From contig OY821747.1 in assembly GCA_963682055.1 (NCBI GenBank), positions 22,504,126 through 22,568,125 on the forward strand: DNA of 64,000 nt, in the 5' to 3' direction. The DNA comes from Primula veris. Its lineage: Eukaryota > Streptophyta > Magnoliopsida > Ericales > Primulaceae. The notes beneath the pieces were generated by a model. It searched no databases. It worked only from the letters and a program-made list of their open reading frames with translations, and was not told the origin of the DNA. How positions within the stretch are numbered: position 1 is the first letter of the stretch; each line of letters opens with the position of its first letter. The position numbers and the translations under genes are program-made. Shown here one piece after another: positions 36,273 to 51,240 of this stretch.

Positions 36273-38803
36273 ATGTATTCTCAAGTAATGTGTATTACCT
36301 TATTTTACATCTTCTTTCATTTCTATGTATTATTTGTCATAAGTACAAGTGAAATAGATGTTATGTCAATGCCACCAGAATTACAAACTCCAATTGAACC
36401 AAACTCAAATATTTATGCATTTGGAGATTCTAATTTCGAAACCGGTGATATCCATCGCAAGCCAAGGGATCATGTGTCGTGGATGAAGGCAAACTATTAT
36501 CCCTATGGTGAATCATGTGAATATATTAGTGGAAATAGATTTTCAGATGGGAAAACTGTTCCAGAATTTATTGGTGAGCCATTTTTCGATTAGATTTTTT
36601 CAAGACTGAAAAATGAGTATAGCTAAATTTCCAATTCTCAGAACTTACTATTTACTCCTACAAATTTATTTGCCCACTTTATTATCAAATCATTATACTT
36701 AATTTTTCAAAGGGCTAGTGTGCGAAAAAAACTATAAAATTTGATTGAAAGTTTATTTAAAATTAATTAGAATTTGTATTTGATATTGGTTGGAATTGTG
36801 TTCCTTCCCAAGTTAAATCATGGCTCCATCGAGCTTCCTAATTTTGCTAAATAACCTCTAAACCTTACTTTTGACCGATAATAATGACTCTAAAATGTAT
36901 CAAAATGAAATCGTCTCTACTTGCTGCAGTGCGGTTAAATATGACAATATTCGCAATAATTCTTTTGAAGTACTATATGATATTGTTATATGAGGTTTCA
37001 ATTAAGATTATCTTCTGGCCTCTAAGAAGTTAGTTTATGACTATTTTGATATTTTTACTGATGCAAAATCTTAATGCAGCTTCTTCGCTCCCCTTCGATG
37101 GCATAGATGCAGTTGGCGATCCATCGTGGTCAACCCTACGTGGAGTTAATTATGCATCTGCAGCAGCTGGTATTATTCCAGAAACGGGAACTGCCATCGT
37201 AAGTACACACATAAAATTAAAAACCAAAAACAAGGAACATTTATAAAATGAAAAAAAAAACCTTGACCCTCTACTACACTTCCCTAGTTAATTAAAAAGG
37301 TGAGATAGGTTGACTAAATCTAATTTATGAACACATTAAAAATTATAGTAAAATTGAAAGGACAGAGGTAATCTATGGTTCTTGAATTTCCCTTCACTGA
37401 TAAGTGTCATTAACTCATTGTAAGCTAATATTTAACGAACAAAAAGATGGTAGAATTTTAAAGTCATTGCACAATTTAGAAACAACCTATTGAAATTATT
37501 CTAAGATCACATTAATTAGGTTACAAAATTGTTGCTCATGCATCGTGTGGCTTGTGAGCAACAATTAGTATATATACCACTTTACAGGGAAATACCAACA
37601 GGAAGTTTTAATTTTCTTAATTTATTTCGGAAGATTGTATTGCAATCTTGACCAATGGGATCAACGTGATGAAGTGATCCACTTTACAGGGAAGTAATCT
37701 GTGTCTCAAGGAACAAATCGGTGTTTTCAAGGAATATATGCAAACCGAATTAAAGAACAAATTGGGAGAAAAACTTTCGAATTATCTGTCGAAATCAATA
37801 TATTTGATTAACGTTGGCGAAAGTGACTACATTTTCAACTATTTGCAACCTAGATATTATAACACGAGTAACCGCTACAATGAGGAAGAATTCGCCGAGC
37901 TACTTTCTAAGGAATACAGTAACCACATAAAGGTAATTACCACTTACTATATCTGTCCTTATTGTCATATTCTGTATTTACCATCTGTTTATACCAAAAC
38001 ATATATTTCCCCAGGATTTGTACAAGCTCGGTGCAAGAAAAATGGTAATTTTTGAAATTCGTCCACTGGGTTGTTTGCCGTACATGATAGAGAAACTCAA
38101 ACCAAGAACCAAATGCGCAGACCACGTGAACAAAATGGTATCTAAATTCAATAAGAAGCTCGATATCAAGATTACGGATTTAAGAAATGAGCTTAAAGAT
38201 TTACATTTAGTGACTGCAAGAATGTTTTCTCTCATTAAGAATATGGTTGAAGCTCCAGCCGATTATGGTGAGTAGATTTTTAAACCCTCTATGTTTATCA
38301 TATGCATTCATTTACGAACTTTGGAAACATTGTTAGTTCAGTGTAATTACCAACCTGTTTCTATAAGCTTATTGCATAAAGTTCTAAGATTTGAGGTGGA
38401 ATTTTATATTTATTTATTGTTATTAATGACTCTAGGATTTGAAGAAACAAGATGGCCATGTTGCCCTATTGCTAAAAATGGGACAGGATTGTGCGAAAAG
38501 ACAATATTTCGAGATATTCCCCCATCTGAACAACGTATAGACTTCGTTAATCCAGATGTAAAACAATGGACCCATCGCAACCGATATCATTGTGAGGACC
38601 CCACGATGCCCAAGGAGTGGAAAACAACTCAGAAATGGACCGGACAGAATAAAGAGTATGTATGTTTGTATAAGCGAGTGTACTTGTTTTTCGACGAACT
38701 TCATTTTACACAGGCTGCGAATAGGGTCATTGTGGAACGATTGGTTGCCGGTACAGGTGGCTCATGCTCTCCTTTTGGACTCTATCAACTTCTTTTAGCA
38801 TAA
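36273..38803 (+). CDS. GDSL (SGNH) esterase/lipase A2, five exons, complete
   Basis: Complete copy of gene A, 427 aa, longer than usual for the family. Exons 36273-36573, 37080-37198, 37690-37932, 38015-38267, 38436-38803; all GT-AG, phases sum to 1,284 nt. The N-terminus (MYSQVMCITLFYIFFHFY) is hydrophobic, a likely signal peptide; a second Met at 36288 is an alternative start. Block I is YAFGDSNFETGD with Ser nucleophile, block II GVNYAS, block IV RPLGCLP, block V FFDELHFTQAAN. Block III is VGESDY: Ser replaces the oxyanion-hole Asn, as in A1, so the change predates duplication in an otherwise open frame. The extra length comes from a roughly 70-residue stretch in exon 5, between the CCP segment and block V, rich in charged residues and Trp. 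Convergent with B2. Enzymatic activity cannot be assumed. Confidence 0.87.
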
Positions 38804-40399
38804 TATTCATAAGAACAATAGTAATAACCTATTAATATTATGATTCCCACGCTTTCATTTGTATAAGTTAATTATGAATAACATGTTGTTATATGTGAAG
38901 ACAGAAAACAGCAGTTTTTTACTATGAAACCGAGAGTAAGATAAGATTTATAGGATGCCCTTTAACAATTTCTATATTTACCTGTTAAATAATTCATGAA
39001 GTTTGTTAATTAAGGATATTAATGTAAACTACTCCTATTGTTTTTTCCTATCCCACTCTTAGAGACACAAGTGACGGATAATTTGAAGTAGATGAAATGC
39101 TTAAGGCTTTCAATCATCAATACTGAGGCTTTCTGTGATGTTTTTTATTATCTGATCACTAGTCAAGTTCCAATTTTTTCAAAATTTTCTGTTGTGAGAA
39201 ATTGAAACTTTTATTTGAAATCGGAAGATAAAGGTATGAGTCTGTTGTATGTTAGATGAAAGAGTTAAATCTGTTGTTGGGACATATGGTAAGTGTTGTA
39301 GAATTCGGTAATTGAGAAATCTGGGAGATATGCTAAGTGTTCGACTGTTCCTTAATTTGGTAGTTTTCGTCATAGGGTATTTCTCATACTTGCCACCAAA
39401 AACCATTTATTACGGTTGCAATCAATCGAGAACACCTTTTAACAAGAGCACATCTGTTTCTAGACAGAAGTCTTAAGGTAATTTCAAGATAAATTTCTAT
39501 CGAATTCATCTATCTTACCAAAATACCGAATACAACCTAAGTTTCTCGAGTTGCACAATCCTAATCTTCAGCTCTGCTCTCTGTTTTTGAAAATAACACC
39601 AACAGTAGCCTAGTAGGCCTTCAATTTATAGCTTTTAAATGTTGTGTTCACGTTCATTCGCAAGATTACAATATTACTTTGGTGACTTTCTGAATCTTCT
39701 TCCAGTTTGGGGTTAATTCTCTTTACTTAAATACAAAACACGCGATAGTGTTTGAGAAAGATAATTGTTTCTCTATGTCTGATGAACATTGCCTTTTTGG
39801 ATGAGGGTTATTAAAAATTTAAAATCAATATAACTTTCTGATGAACATTGCTATTTCGGATGAGGGTTATTAAAATCAATTTAACTTTATAACTGAGAAA
39901 ATAATTTTTTTTATGAGATTGTAGAATCTAGTCTTTCCGAAAAGTTTCTCAACAATAGGGTCCTTCTAATATCAAAATCAATATTCTAAATAGAAAAACT
40001 CTTTTTACTTATTATTGTAGCTCTCTTCATTATTTTGTCTTATGAGGCAGTGCAATACGATTTGCGTACACATCATGCAAGTTGAGCTACGCGTTGTGCA
40101 TTTCACATGTAAGATTCAATTGCGCATCGTGTTCACAAGTGTGTTTAGAACGAGAATATCGGGAATGAAAACTGAATATATTATGTTGATATGCATATTA
40201 CTAACTATAAGGAAAGGCGGCATCGAAAACTGAATCATACAACAACAAAAAAGAGATTTAGAAACACACATCCATTCCATTACTGATTTTTCTGAAATTT
40301 GACAAGCGATATTCAAGGGACAATTTTATTGACAGACACTTCTTTCAGCTTGTTTATACAATACTAGAACCTGAAAACAACATACGCCCCACTAGCCTT
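38804..40399. other. Intergenic spacer between convergent A2 and B2
   Basis: Repeats 2170-3765 nearly unchanged, including the roughly 58-bp tandem duplication near 39778-39888. No gene seen. Confidence 0.6.
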
Positions 40400-42161
40400 T
40401 TAAGCGCCAACCAGCTCCAATATATTCTTCGGTGAACACAGGGTCGTTCCATTAAAACACTCCAAGGCAAACAAGCGATTCGCTGCCTGAGTTGGATGGA
40501 TTGTGTCGAAATAAAGAAACATGTCTCTATCAGGGCAATGTATTTTCTTCTCATCATCCCAACAGTACCCGTAAGTATTTGTGATTCCTAAAGTGAAAAG
40601 AAAGGAATAAAGTGTGGTGAGCAGGTGACGATATTCGTCAAAAAGATAATATTTAGTAATCTAGAGAAACTTTTGATTGTTCATGAAAGATAAAATTCAA
40701 ATGATTTGGTTAATTAACTAAGATGAAAAATAATTTTCGGACAATTATTCTTGCAACTTTTTGGCCAATAAAGCTAATATTCAAATAATTTTATTATTAC
40801 ATACCAGTTAAGTCAGTATTGAGGTTCAAAGATTGGACAAAATAGAAATCATCAGAGTATGCATATTCGAAACCATCCAGATCAGATGCCAAATCGTTCA
40901 ACACGTCAGGTAGTGAGTTGTTGTACATTTTAACCAGGTCGTTGACTCTTTCATTGCAAGTGTGTAGATAATTATTGTAATATGGCATGCACCCCAATGG
41001 CCATATACCCGTCACTACAAATTTTCGTGCACCAGCGAGATATAACGTCTGCATCATGCATATACCAGAAAAAGAGAACAAAAATCAGCATCAGTAAAGT
41101 ATTTCCTGTTAAAGAAATCTGTAATAGTTATTCTAGGTCATTTCTGCAATCGAAGAAACTTATGATTTTGCCTGATATTGTGTTTTGCAATGCTAGTAGT
41201 AAGGGATTAATACAGTTGCGGAGTCTAGTACAGTTAGTAATAAGGTTTACTTATGTATGGTTACATTTTTCCAAAATTACTTACAGTCAATCGTTCTGCG
41301 AACGAATTCAGGAGATACTTCGAAAATAGTATAGGTTCCAATAACAAAGGCTTTCCTGAAGTCTTCGGATAATCAATGTAGTTCATGTAGTCATTAATTG
41401 GATATGAAACCAGGAAAATCGATTGCTGAAGGTGATATTCGATTTCTTTACCGAAAACGTGAGAGAGGTTATCAAAAACTGTTTTTTCGAACTTTCGTAT
41501 CTGTTCGTCAAAGTTCCATGAAGCAAGCTGCGCAAAAACTATTTTAGTAACTCAAAACTAGTTGCAGAATATTTAAGGTTTATCAATTTCTCTGTGCTTA
41601 TAAAACTGAACCACATATTCCTCCACCTATTTATAAAATTTGCAATTATAACTTGTCATTGTAAATACTACATGTGTCTGAGGTTGAACTGCGGAGCCAC
41701 CGAAAGCAAAGTTGATCCCCGTTGTTGAATTTAAAGATCTCGAATTGTTGTACGGAGGAACTAAGGGTAGTTCTAGGCACATAGCTGGAAAAAAAAAAGC
41801 AATTAGAACTCGGAATTTTCTATCTCCATATTTTATGATGTCTCTTTTTTTTTTTATGAAAAAAAGATTCCAGAGAGGAAAAATGCAAAAATTTATTGTG
41901 AAAGAAGTGGTCAAGAACCATAATCTTACCGATGTAGTCCGCAATATTTAGACCATTTGTTCCACGGGGGGTAATTTTCTCATCGAGATCGCCACCATAT
42001 GGATAGTTTGGACGATCATTCCCACCATCGACAATGGAATCACCAAAAACGTATAAAGCAGGAACAAGTGGCGAAAGGTTTTGTGAATGGGAATGGGAGA
42101 AAAAGAGTGTAAAAGCAACTAGGATGGGAATAATTGTAACAAGTTTGAAGTTAATCTCCAT
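40400..42161 (-). CDS. GDSL (SGNH) esterase/lipase B2, five exons, apparently intact
   Basis: Duplicate of B1, 339 aa. Exons 42161-41930, 41784-41672, 41527-41285, 41048-40805, 40587-40400. The upstream in-frame ATG is followed by a TAA in this copy, fixing the start at MEINFKL. Signal peptide, block I VFGDSIVDGGN, block II GINFAF, block III SYPINDY (Pro for Gly), block IV WPLGCMP and block V FDTIHPTQAAN are all kept. Differences from B1 include Gly for Val in PYGGDLDE, and YGYCWDDEKKIH where B1 has YGSCWDDEKKIL. Expected to be secreted. Function beyond the family level is not shown by the sequence. Confidence 0.88.
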
Positions 42162-43951
42162 AGTGAGGGAAGTAGCTAAAACGATAAGTGATTATGAAAA
42201 TGAATATGAATATGCCGGCATTTATAGAACTCAAATGTTAGTAAATCACATGAAGTATTAATTATTGGTCTCTAAAATAATTACCAAATGCAACATTTCA
42301 CATATGTTATACAGGAATACATATCAAATTAAAAAAAGTGTACCAAATAAAGAAAAGTATACCTAGACTTAGAACCCTATAAAAAATTAATGTGCACCTA
42401 AAATTTTACTAACAATTAACTCCCATGTGTTATGTTAAAGTCATGTAATAGCCCTTTTGTTTTACCACAACTACCTCTTAGGCTAAAATTAATAACATGT
42501 AATAAGTGTTTGGAAATAGCCAGATTGTGATGTGCAATGGTTGAGCAAAGTTTTGTAGGGTCTCAATTTTGTGAAATCTTTTGTGTTGTTAAAGGTTTTA
42601 TTTATAAGTTTCAAGTGTTCCGATATACTCCTATTTGTTATTCCACATAGTCTTCATTTGTGTTGTTAAAGGAAGCGAAATTTCAAAATCTTCTAAGACT
42701 CGAACGTTTTTTAGTTAACTTATCAAGCTGAGTTCAAAACCTGCAACTAGATCGTTTAATTTCTTAAGCTGAGACAAGCTAAACTTTCTGCAGACATATC
42801 GTTCAGTGTGGGATTGTAATTTGTAGATGATACATTTATAGTATCATTTAAGAAAAAGGTACCACAATTGCAAACAATTTGAATTTTGAATAATTCTGTG
42901 TGTGAAATACAAATTTAAGTTCAAATAAACTTTATCCTTCAAATTCGCGCTACTTAGTTTTACATCATTTTAGTACTAGTACCTTACTAGACTAAATCAG
43001 ATTTTTGGAATTTATAGTGGAGATTTTGCTATCAAAATTGTTAGCAGACTACATTTTTATATCTTCCCACTATTTGTACATTCTTTCCACACAAAAAGAT
43101 GGAAAATTACTTTTTTTTTGTTCTGAGTAGACTTCCTGGTACTTTAGTACCTCATTGTTAACAATCAAAATGTTAGTGCATAGATGTTACTGGCTGGATC
43201 CAAATCTTCGAGAAAAAAAAAAAGCTTTTCAGGCGCTCAGACATTTCTATAACAATAAAACGTATAACAGTCTAAGTTTGAACTAAGAAAATCGTCGGAC
43301 AACCAAGTGTCGCTTGGAGAGTTCAGTAATCATGATCCTATAGGCATATTTTTCCTGAGAAACAAACCTATTAACCAGTTTTTTGGATTTCATCGCCTTA
43401 TGATAAGTTACTATCTAGGCTTCTTGAACAAAACTTCCAAGTAGCGGCCTTATCATGGTGGCATTTCTCCAAAAAATTAGCCCTAAAATTATTGACAATT
43501 TCGTAGACCAGCTATCAAACCAACTAATGTGTCAATCGGTATGTAAGACCTTCGTTCATACAAACGGTTCTCTGGAATTATTGAATTTATACTCCTTTTA
43601 TTATTATTAGCTTTTTGACTTTGAAAACGTGTCGACGTAACTTCTCCTTTTCCCTTTTTTTTGGAAGTTAAAAAAAATAGTATATATTAAGAAAAGAACG
43701 GCGTAACAGAAGGTAAAAAAATATTTTTTCTCTTTTCTCCCTTATAAATATTTATTATAAAGAAGAAAAAAAAAAGAAAACAGAAGGGGGGATAGGGTTT
43801 AGTCAGATAGATATTTATTTCTTTTGCGTATTATTTCTTACACTGGAAAACAACAATATTGTAGTATTTGACTATTTGTTGTGACATATCCAAATTTAAT
43901 CACCTAAATGAAAACTTTCAAAGTTGTATTCTATTTTAAAAAATAGAATAC
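42162..43951. other. Spacer upstream of B2
   Basis: Matches 5531-7109 up to about 43745; the last 200 bp are AT-rich flank preserved only in this copy. No gene seen. Confidence 0.5.
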
Positions 43952-44463
43952 TATTATATGACATATTAGCTCACATAAATATCATACTATTAATATAAGC
44001 AAACCCAAGAAAATTTGAGACTATCCAATTTTGCCAATTTTTTTCAAAAATACACTCACTCTATTTTAATAATTACTAATATGTATAATCTAATTAATTA
44101 ACTATTTGTCCTCACTATATTTTCCTAATTACGGATGTACCATAAATTTATTAACAATTCGTTTAAACCTCCATAACTATAATAAATGATACCAAATCTG
44201 AATATTATGTTAAAAATAAAATATATTACGAGATTTATGTCATTACGTGTCTCACACGCAACGCGTGGGTAACTTTTACTAGTGTATATAGATATAGAGA
44301 GAGACAACAAGACGGTTCTTTATTCATTAATAAGTGTGTGAGAGATACATTAAGAGACCCCTAACCCTCTTTATATAATACAGGGTATGGTTACATATGC
44401 TACGAAAGACCAAGATAGACTCAATAGAGTAAGCCCCAAGATGACCAATAATATCCTACAACA
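43952..44463 (-). repeat. Copia 3' LTR (reverse complement) interrupted by a Helitron
   Basis: Starts TATTATATGACATATTAGC, which is the family end TGTTGTGTGACA with G-to-A changes, and ends CCTACAACA. Without the 301-bp insert it is about 211 bp, the family length. Confidence 0.85.
43982..44282. mobile_element. 301-bp non-autonomous Helitron inside the copia LTR
   Basis: Begins TCATACTATTAATATAAGC and ends TTTTACTAG, inserted between A (43981) and T (44283), the AT target typical of Helitrons. A hairpin CACGC-AAC-GCGTG (44255-44267) ends 15 bases before the 3' terminus, in the canonical place. The sister LTRs of the same copia family lack the segment, confirming an insertion. It is too short to encode the Rep/helicase. 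Confidence 0.8.
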
Positions 44464-47400
44464 CTCCCCCTTTGGACGTTTTGATTTCTTCGTCTTCATG
44501 CTGTCGATCTGAGTCGAGTTCATTCGCAATGTTAAACACATAAAAACTTTAGGGCCAGAAAACCCAGTGTGGGACAAAACCGGTACCTAGGAGAAACTGT
44601 TGAGCCGAATGATATAGGCCAAAATACCATGTAACTAACTAACCACAAAATAGTGTGCCTCATCAAAAACTTGTCAGAGCAAATCCAATGGAAAAATCTT
44701 TGATCGAAGGAAAAAGAGTTCAATAGTGGTAGTAGTAGGGATCAACCACAAAATAGGTGCCTCATCAGAAACTAGCCAGAGTAAACCTAGTGGGAAAAAT
44801 CTCTGGTCGAAGGACAAAAGAGCACACAGTGATAAGAAGTATACAACAGGATACTCCCTCTAATTTCGGCAACCTTAAGTGAGATATGATGAGAACATGT
44901 CTCGCTAAAAACTTTGTCAAGGAAAACCCAATGGAAAAAAACATTGGTCTAAGGACAAAAAGAGTACACGAGCATGCGACTGGATGCTCCTCCTCACTTG
45001 CACACGACAGAGTGTGAGAATTTTGACTAAGTAGTAATTAGTGCAATAAGCATTCACATGGATGCTCCCCCTCACTTGCACACGACTGTGTGTAAGGATT
45101 TCATATTTCAAGAAAGAGTACGAACATTCGACTGGATGCTTCATTTACTTGCACATGACTGTATGAAATAAAATTTAACGTGGAATAGAACGAGCATTCA
45201 ACTGGATGCTCTTAAACTTCATATGTGAAGATTTATTTCGGCGAGAAATGCTAAATAGCATAATCTAGTCATGTCTCTCTTGATCGATAACAACAAGTTG
45301 TCCTCAAATAAGACAAGTGTTTTATCTGGATCGTGAGACAGATCATATGTAATTCAAATATGACTAATACTAGCTCAAAGTCATATATACTCTCTAGTCG
45401 TCTCATAGAGCACGAGTAGATCAGAGTGATTCGCTTGGAGTCATTTCAAGACCTTCAAGACATCGCCTTATTCCTAATGGTAAAGACATAACCATACTAG
45501 GAATATCACTTATGCGGGTCTGATAAGTAACCGGCATCGGTATAACCGAAAAAGGGTTGCGTTAATTTGAGTACCGAAGGGGGTATGTACACTCGATGAC
45601 GCAAAATAGGATAAGACAAGCCCTCATCCACAATTACCTTAAGTTAATGGACAAATGTCTTTTATGCCATTTCAATGGCAGCGTGTTAGCACGATGCTGT
45701 GTCGAGCTATACCATTCACAGCAGACGAGATGTTCGTCCTAGTACATTAGACCAAGTACAATGATGCGCTTATTATACTTAGATATGAATATCATGGTTC
45801 AATATCTTTTCGTCGTCTCATCTGGGACGGACCGGGTCTATATCAATGTCTAGTGATCGAACAATCATGGGAGAATTTGACGACTTAGCGTCATAATCAC
45901 TAAAACGTCATAACACCTTCTGGTTGTAGTCTGAATCATGAACTTAAATTCAATCTTTATGAGACTCGATCATCAGGCCGAGTCACTACCGTGTCTTTCC
46001 AAGATCGTTCATCTCGAAGGCAAATCCAAAAGTGGATCGCGTAATAAAACACGCAAGGGCATAATACTTGTTCAAGTATCCCAAGCTGATCAAGTACTCA
46101 CTTAGGCGGGTATACCACATCCGATCGGATTATATTAATCCATATAGTGAACGTCTCAGTCAATTGAGATCGTGTTCCGTGGTCAGGAACTACTTGATTC
46201 AAGCACATGAAGTCACATAGGGACCTTCATCTATATCTCTTGGTCTAAATCCCCATAGAGATAAAATTGTGACCACAATCGCATGCTGCATAATCAATTT
46301 TTTGGAAACTACTAAACTGATAAAGTAGGGGACCGTTATAACGTCCATTACGAGGAAATAAACCATCTCGTAATCAATTCCAAGGTGTGAGAGAAGCCTT
46401 GCGCTACTAGGCGAGAATTCTACAATCTCATTATTCTCATCACTCTTTGTTACGAATAACATTTGTAAGGATCAAGGGACCGTTTAACATTGGTAGTGTT
46501 GGAACTACAGGTCCGAACACTCTTTCGCTAAGGAGTCTACTTGGATTACAAATTTCCATTAGATTGGTCTATTCTACATTGACTTCAGGCAACGGTACAT
46601 GGTCCCCTGTCATAATTTGCTCATATTATCAGTCGTCACTGAATATATGAACAATTAATCAATGACAGCCTCGTTTCGCTTCAATATCGTCTAAGATATC
46701 ATGATCGATAGATATTTCAAGATTCTCATGATGATGAGGAAATCACACATCTCCTTGATCCTTTATAATCTCGTGCGACAAACGAGTTTCAGTTCACCAC
46801 CTTTGGGGCAGAATGAATTAAGAACCGGTCAACTTCCTCGTATCTTGGGAAGGACGACAGACTGACGGCCGACGGCAGCGTCCTTTGCTTGGTGGGTTTG
46901 GCCAAAACAATGTGTTACGACTGAAACACTGTGTCCGATAGGGACGTCTATCCTTGCAAGCATTTTGTAGCAGATATAAATGATCTGCTGATATCTCATA
47001 AAGTCATTAAATGCGTTTGGCATTTAGTTAGACTTGAGGGAGTCTATGCACTTACTTATTACTAAGTGCAGTTTTGGGGATCAAGCTAAGACTGAGTGGG
47101 CTATGCCACGTTATTTCACGACATTCATTATCAATGGTAACATGCAAATGTGACCCTAATGACGGGGAGAACAATCTTAGCAATGTCACTTTCGTATGTC
47201 ATGCGGTAAAGAAATCGCTTGCCAAGGTTATTCTATCAAATGATAGGCAGAGGATTCATAATCGACTTATGTCCCCTTCAGAGGTCCATATTTTGAACGT
47301 TATAGTGGCTCAATCAAAATATTAATTAAGCACTCCAAACACGCATTAATATGAGACTTCTGACTCATAACCAGTAACCTGCTGGTACACTTATATGGTA

Positions 47401-50400
47401 TTTGAGTGTCTATGAGCCTCATAACGGACCAATGCAGCAAAATATCATAGCCCCACATGGAAATATAAATCTTGGTGCGGAAGACTAAGAAGTGCGTGCA
47501 ATCATTTGCAGTCGCATCATCAAATTTTCCGTGAGTCCATTTGGGTCTGAACATAATCGACGACAGACGAATGATAGTACAGACAATCATGTATTAGCAT
47601 TTAAATCCTCTATCAATCGACGACAGACGATATGATAAGGAAACTTTAATGCTTTAAAAAATGTGGTAGCAACCACTTGAAAAACATTTCAACTCCTCTA
47701 AAATACACTTTTGATTGTATTGAATGGAGGATATGTAAAAAAAATTCAATTCTTTCATGAGCTATTACCAGATAACACTGGTTTTCTCGAATATTTTATA
47801 ACTCAACAAGGTACGGTAGGACCTACATGAGTATAATGCCTCATATTTGACAAATCAATTTGGTTTTACCAAAGATTTCGATTTTGGAACGACAGGTTCA
47901 TAATCAGTCACAAAGGACTCTTTTAGGCAAGTAGTTGGTGAAATTATATGGTACACAACCCACTATTTCAAGAAAATCAACTACCCAAAAAGTATTGCCT
48001 AAAGTTTTATAATTTAAAATTTGGTCACATTTGTTAAAAGAATTTGCTCAAAACACTTTAAATTATTTCGAGAAATTTCGTAAACAGGCAAACTATAATC
48101 CAAACGTATGTCCAAATGGAAAAATCATAATCCAAATGGAAAAACATAATCCAGATGAGCGAAAAACCAGCTCAATGATTTATCAAAATCAATAAAGAAA
48201 GGTACCAAACTCATTTGAGCCACAAAATCGGAGGTCTCAAGAGTTTCCTTTCAGTTAGCTTTAACCACATTAGCTTCGGCTTTTCCACCTTTATAATAGT
48301 TTTGAACTATTTAAGGAGTAACCGTGCATGACCTTTGTCTTTATAGCATAGAGTTGGCTCGTTTAGCATTATCTCTTACTTTGAGACAACGGACCATATT
48401 GTTCCTTTCAAGAACTGTCTTGGAGCCACTGGTCTTTGATTTTGACGATTGTCTAAAACCTCGCTTGGCTAGGCGATTCATCGGGATCGTGACATTTTAA
48501 GACAAATAACACTTGTATCGGTTCTCGATTCATGGAAAAAAATGTACACGAAGAGCATTAATATCAGGCAAATAATTTTCCATTGATCCAATAGGATTAA
48601 AACTGCTCATCGGGGCATTTTCTCATCCACAAACAGATGGGCGGTGAAGAAACATGGTGAATATAAATTCACGATACTGCTTATAAAATACAATTCCCAA
48701 ACTAGTATTTTGGTGAATGATCGCTCCAAAATGTTAATTTGAGACATTTTTCACCATAGACGTCATAACATCTCAAATGTGGCGACGAAATAAAATCAAT
48801 GCCTTATCCTTCATCTTTTGAGTAACAACAAACTTATGTTTTACTCATCAAAGATGGCATCCAAAAAAAATGGGCATGACATTTTCACACATCAGGGTGA
48901 CTACCATGTGGTGACGGAATAACATCCACGTCTAAACAGTTATTTCGCATGTATGCTTTGCAATTTTACTCATCATAGATGGCATCCAATATTTTTTGGG
49001 AGTTCTGGATTAGTTATCATATAAAACGACCGGTTTATATGTTTATAGTTTGCACAAGCACAAACTTTATTTTGAAACGACTGGTTCGAAAATAATAGTT
49101 TGGCTTCTCATGTGAATTGCTTCTCATTGATCTAACGACGGGTCGATATTGAGACACCAATTCGGCAAAACATACATCACTATATAAACACACTCGAGGA
49201 AATTATTATTTAGTTAACCCCTTTCGGTAGCTCTAATCGAACACGAGCAGGAAAGACGGTGAGGGTGGAGGGCACGAATGCCACTTAAAACCCGACCTTA
49301 TTAGGATATCGACTTCCGCCTATATCTTCCCTAAACATCGTATCCAAATAGGTGAAGCTTCATAATTTTTTCAACTTAAATGTGAAAATATGTGATTTCG
49401 CAAATTACAATATTGTAAACATGGTAGTAATAAATATTTAGATTGTACATGTTGCCATGATTAATAATTCTAACATGGTAGCACATATTGCTAATAAAAA
49501 AATTAATTAAGGTTATCAATCTAAATCTATCAAGTTACACTAGCAAGATATAACTCAATCTTTTATTATTTCTGTCGTATGTGTACATTTTATTAATGGT
49601 AATTACAACATGCCTGGATGCAGTATATTTAATTACTAATTTACCATATCACATGCGGGCGAGAAAATTTTAATAATACGGTAGCACTAGAATTTGTTTA
49701 TATGTCAGTTTAAATCCTTACTGTTTACATCAAATACCCATTCACTTTTACATAGCAAAGCATGCAATTACAGATTGAAGCACGAAATTACAAGTTTGTT
49801 CTAAAACAAGATATGAACCTAGATAATGGCCATACAATATGGGATATATAGCAAGACATATTTGTATACGCTTGAAACCATGGATGTTCCTTTTCTTTTC
49901 AGTAAGTATATCTATATATTTATTTCTCATGCAATGATTCATCTGACTTTTACAAAGTCACAAACAGAAGACCTACATACATGCATGGTTGCTACACCCA
50001 AAATAATCACAAGAATCACATATTATATATATAACCCATGCTGTTTTTTTTATGCAGTAGCAAATTAGGTCCTCATGCAATTTTCAACCTTCACAATTTA
50101 TAAAAATAGGTTTGTCTATGTACCATACTCACATAGTATTTTGGTGAAGACCGGCAGATTTTTTTTTAAAACTTTGGCCGTATATTTATAACCCATCTTC
50201 GAGCATATAAACCATGATATTCAAATAAATAGCTCAATCTTCTAGATTTTACTCCAATCTCCGCGAGAAAAGTGCTGATAACGTGTTGTGTGACATATTA
50301 GCTGTCACACCCCAAATTCCATAAACACGGATATCGAGGCATGACCTTTTTAAATAAAAGAAAAGAGAACCTGTTGGTACAAAATTTAAAAATTTTAAAA

Positions 50401-50881
50401 GAAAAAGACTTGCGAGCTAAAGGAACAATTAAACAATAAATAAAATGATTGCCAAACGCGGCTACACGACTAAAAGGTTTTAACAAAATTATATAAGAAG
50501 AACTAAACGAATGCAATTTACCCGTAGGCTACAACCTCAAAACTGTTCTAAAATAAAAAGAAAGTGAAAGCCCCGAACCCATGTGATGCATTCCAATGGC
50601 TCTTATCCAAACGCCTCAACCTATAATGTACCTGAAATACAAAACTGTAACGGTGAGTCCCACGCACATAACTAGACGGGACGGCACCATTAAATACCGT
50701 CACTCCATCCCATAGATGCAAGAGCTCACAAATTCTACAACTACGATAATCGACGTATAAAAAGAAATATAATGAGATTCTACAACTACGATAATCGACG
50801 TATAAAAAGAAATATAATGAGATTCTACCACGGGATAAATTAAATAAATCAAATAACATCAACACACATCTATAGCATACA

Positions 50882-51240
50882 TGGACCTCTCACGCCACCT
50901 ACCCCAGTCCGTAAGGTAGGTCATTCCCTATCCCTTCGGCCATCATATGTCCCCGGAATTAGGGAGAGACATAGACCATAGCAACATAAAAGTAGATTTA
51001 TAGTGCGCACTTGGACCTCTCACGCCACTCGTCACAGTCCGTAAGACGAGTCATTCCCTATCCCTTCGGCCGTCTTATGTCCCCGGAATTAGGGAGAGAC
51101 ATAGACCATTGCTAACATAAAAGTAAATATAGTGCACACTGGGACCTCTCACGCCACTCGCCCCAGTCCGTAAGACGAGTCATTCCCTATCCCCTCGGCC
51201 GTCTTCTGTCCCCGGAATTAGGGAGAGACAGAGACCATTG
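50882..51240. repeat. 129-bp tandem repeat within the solo LTR
   Basis: Units begin at 50882, 51012 and 51141, each with GGACCTCTCACGCCAC, then CAGTCCGTAAG, then CCCCGGAATTAGGGAGAGAC. Confidence 0.85.

Noticed and set aside
50548..50865. 105-codon frame with a repeated SLYFFLYVDYR motif
   Set aside because: The repeat is the 45-bp duplication inside the solo LTR; not a gene.
50882..51240. Regular repeats resembling a CRISPR array
   Set aside because: Adjacent 129-bp units without spacers, in a plant LTR.
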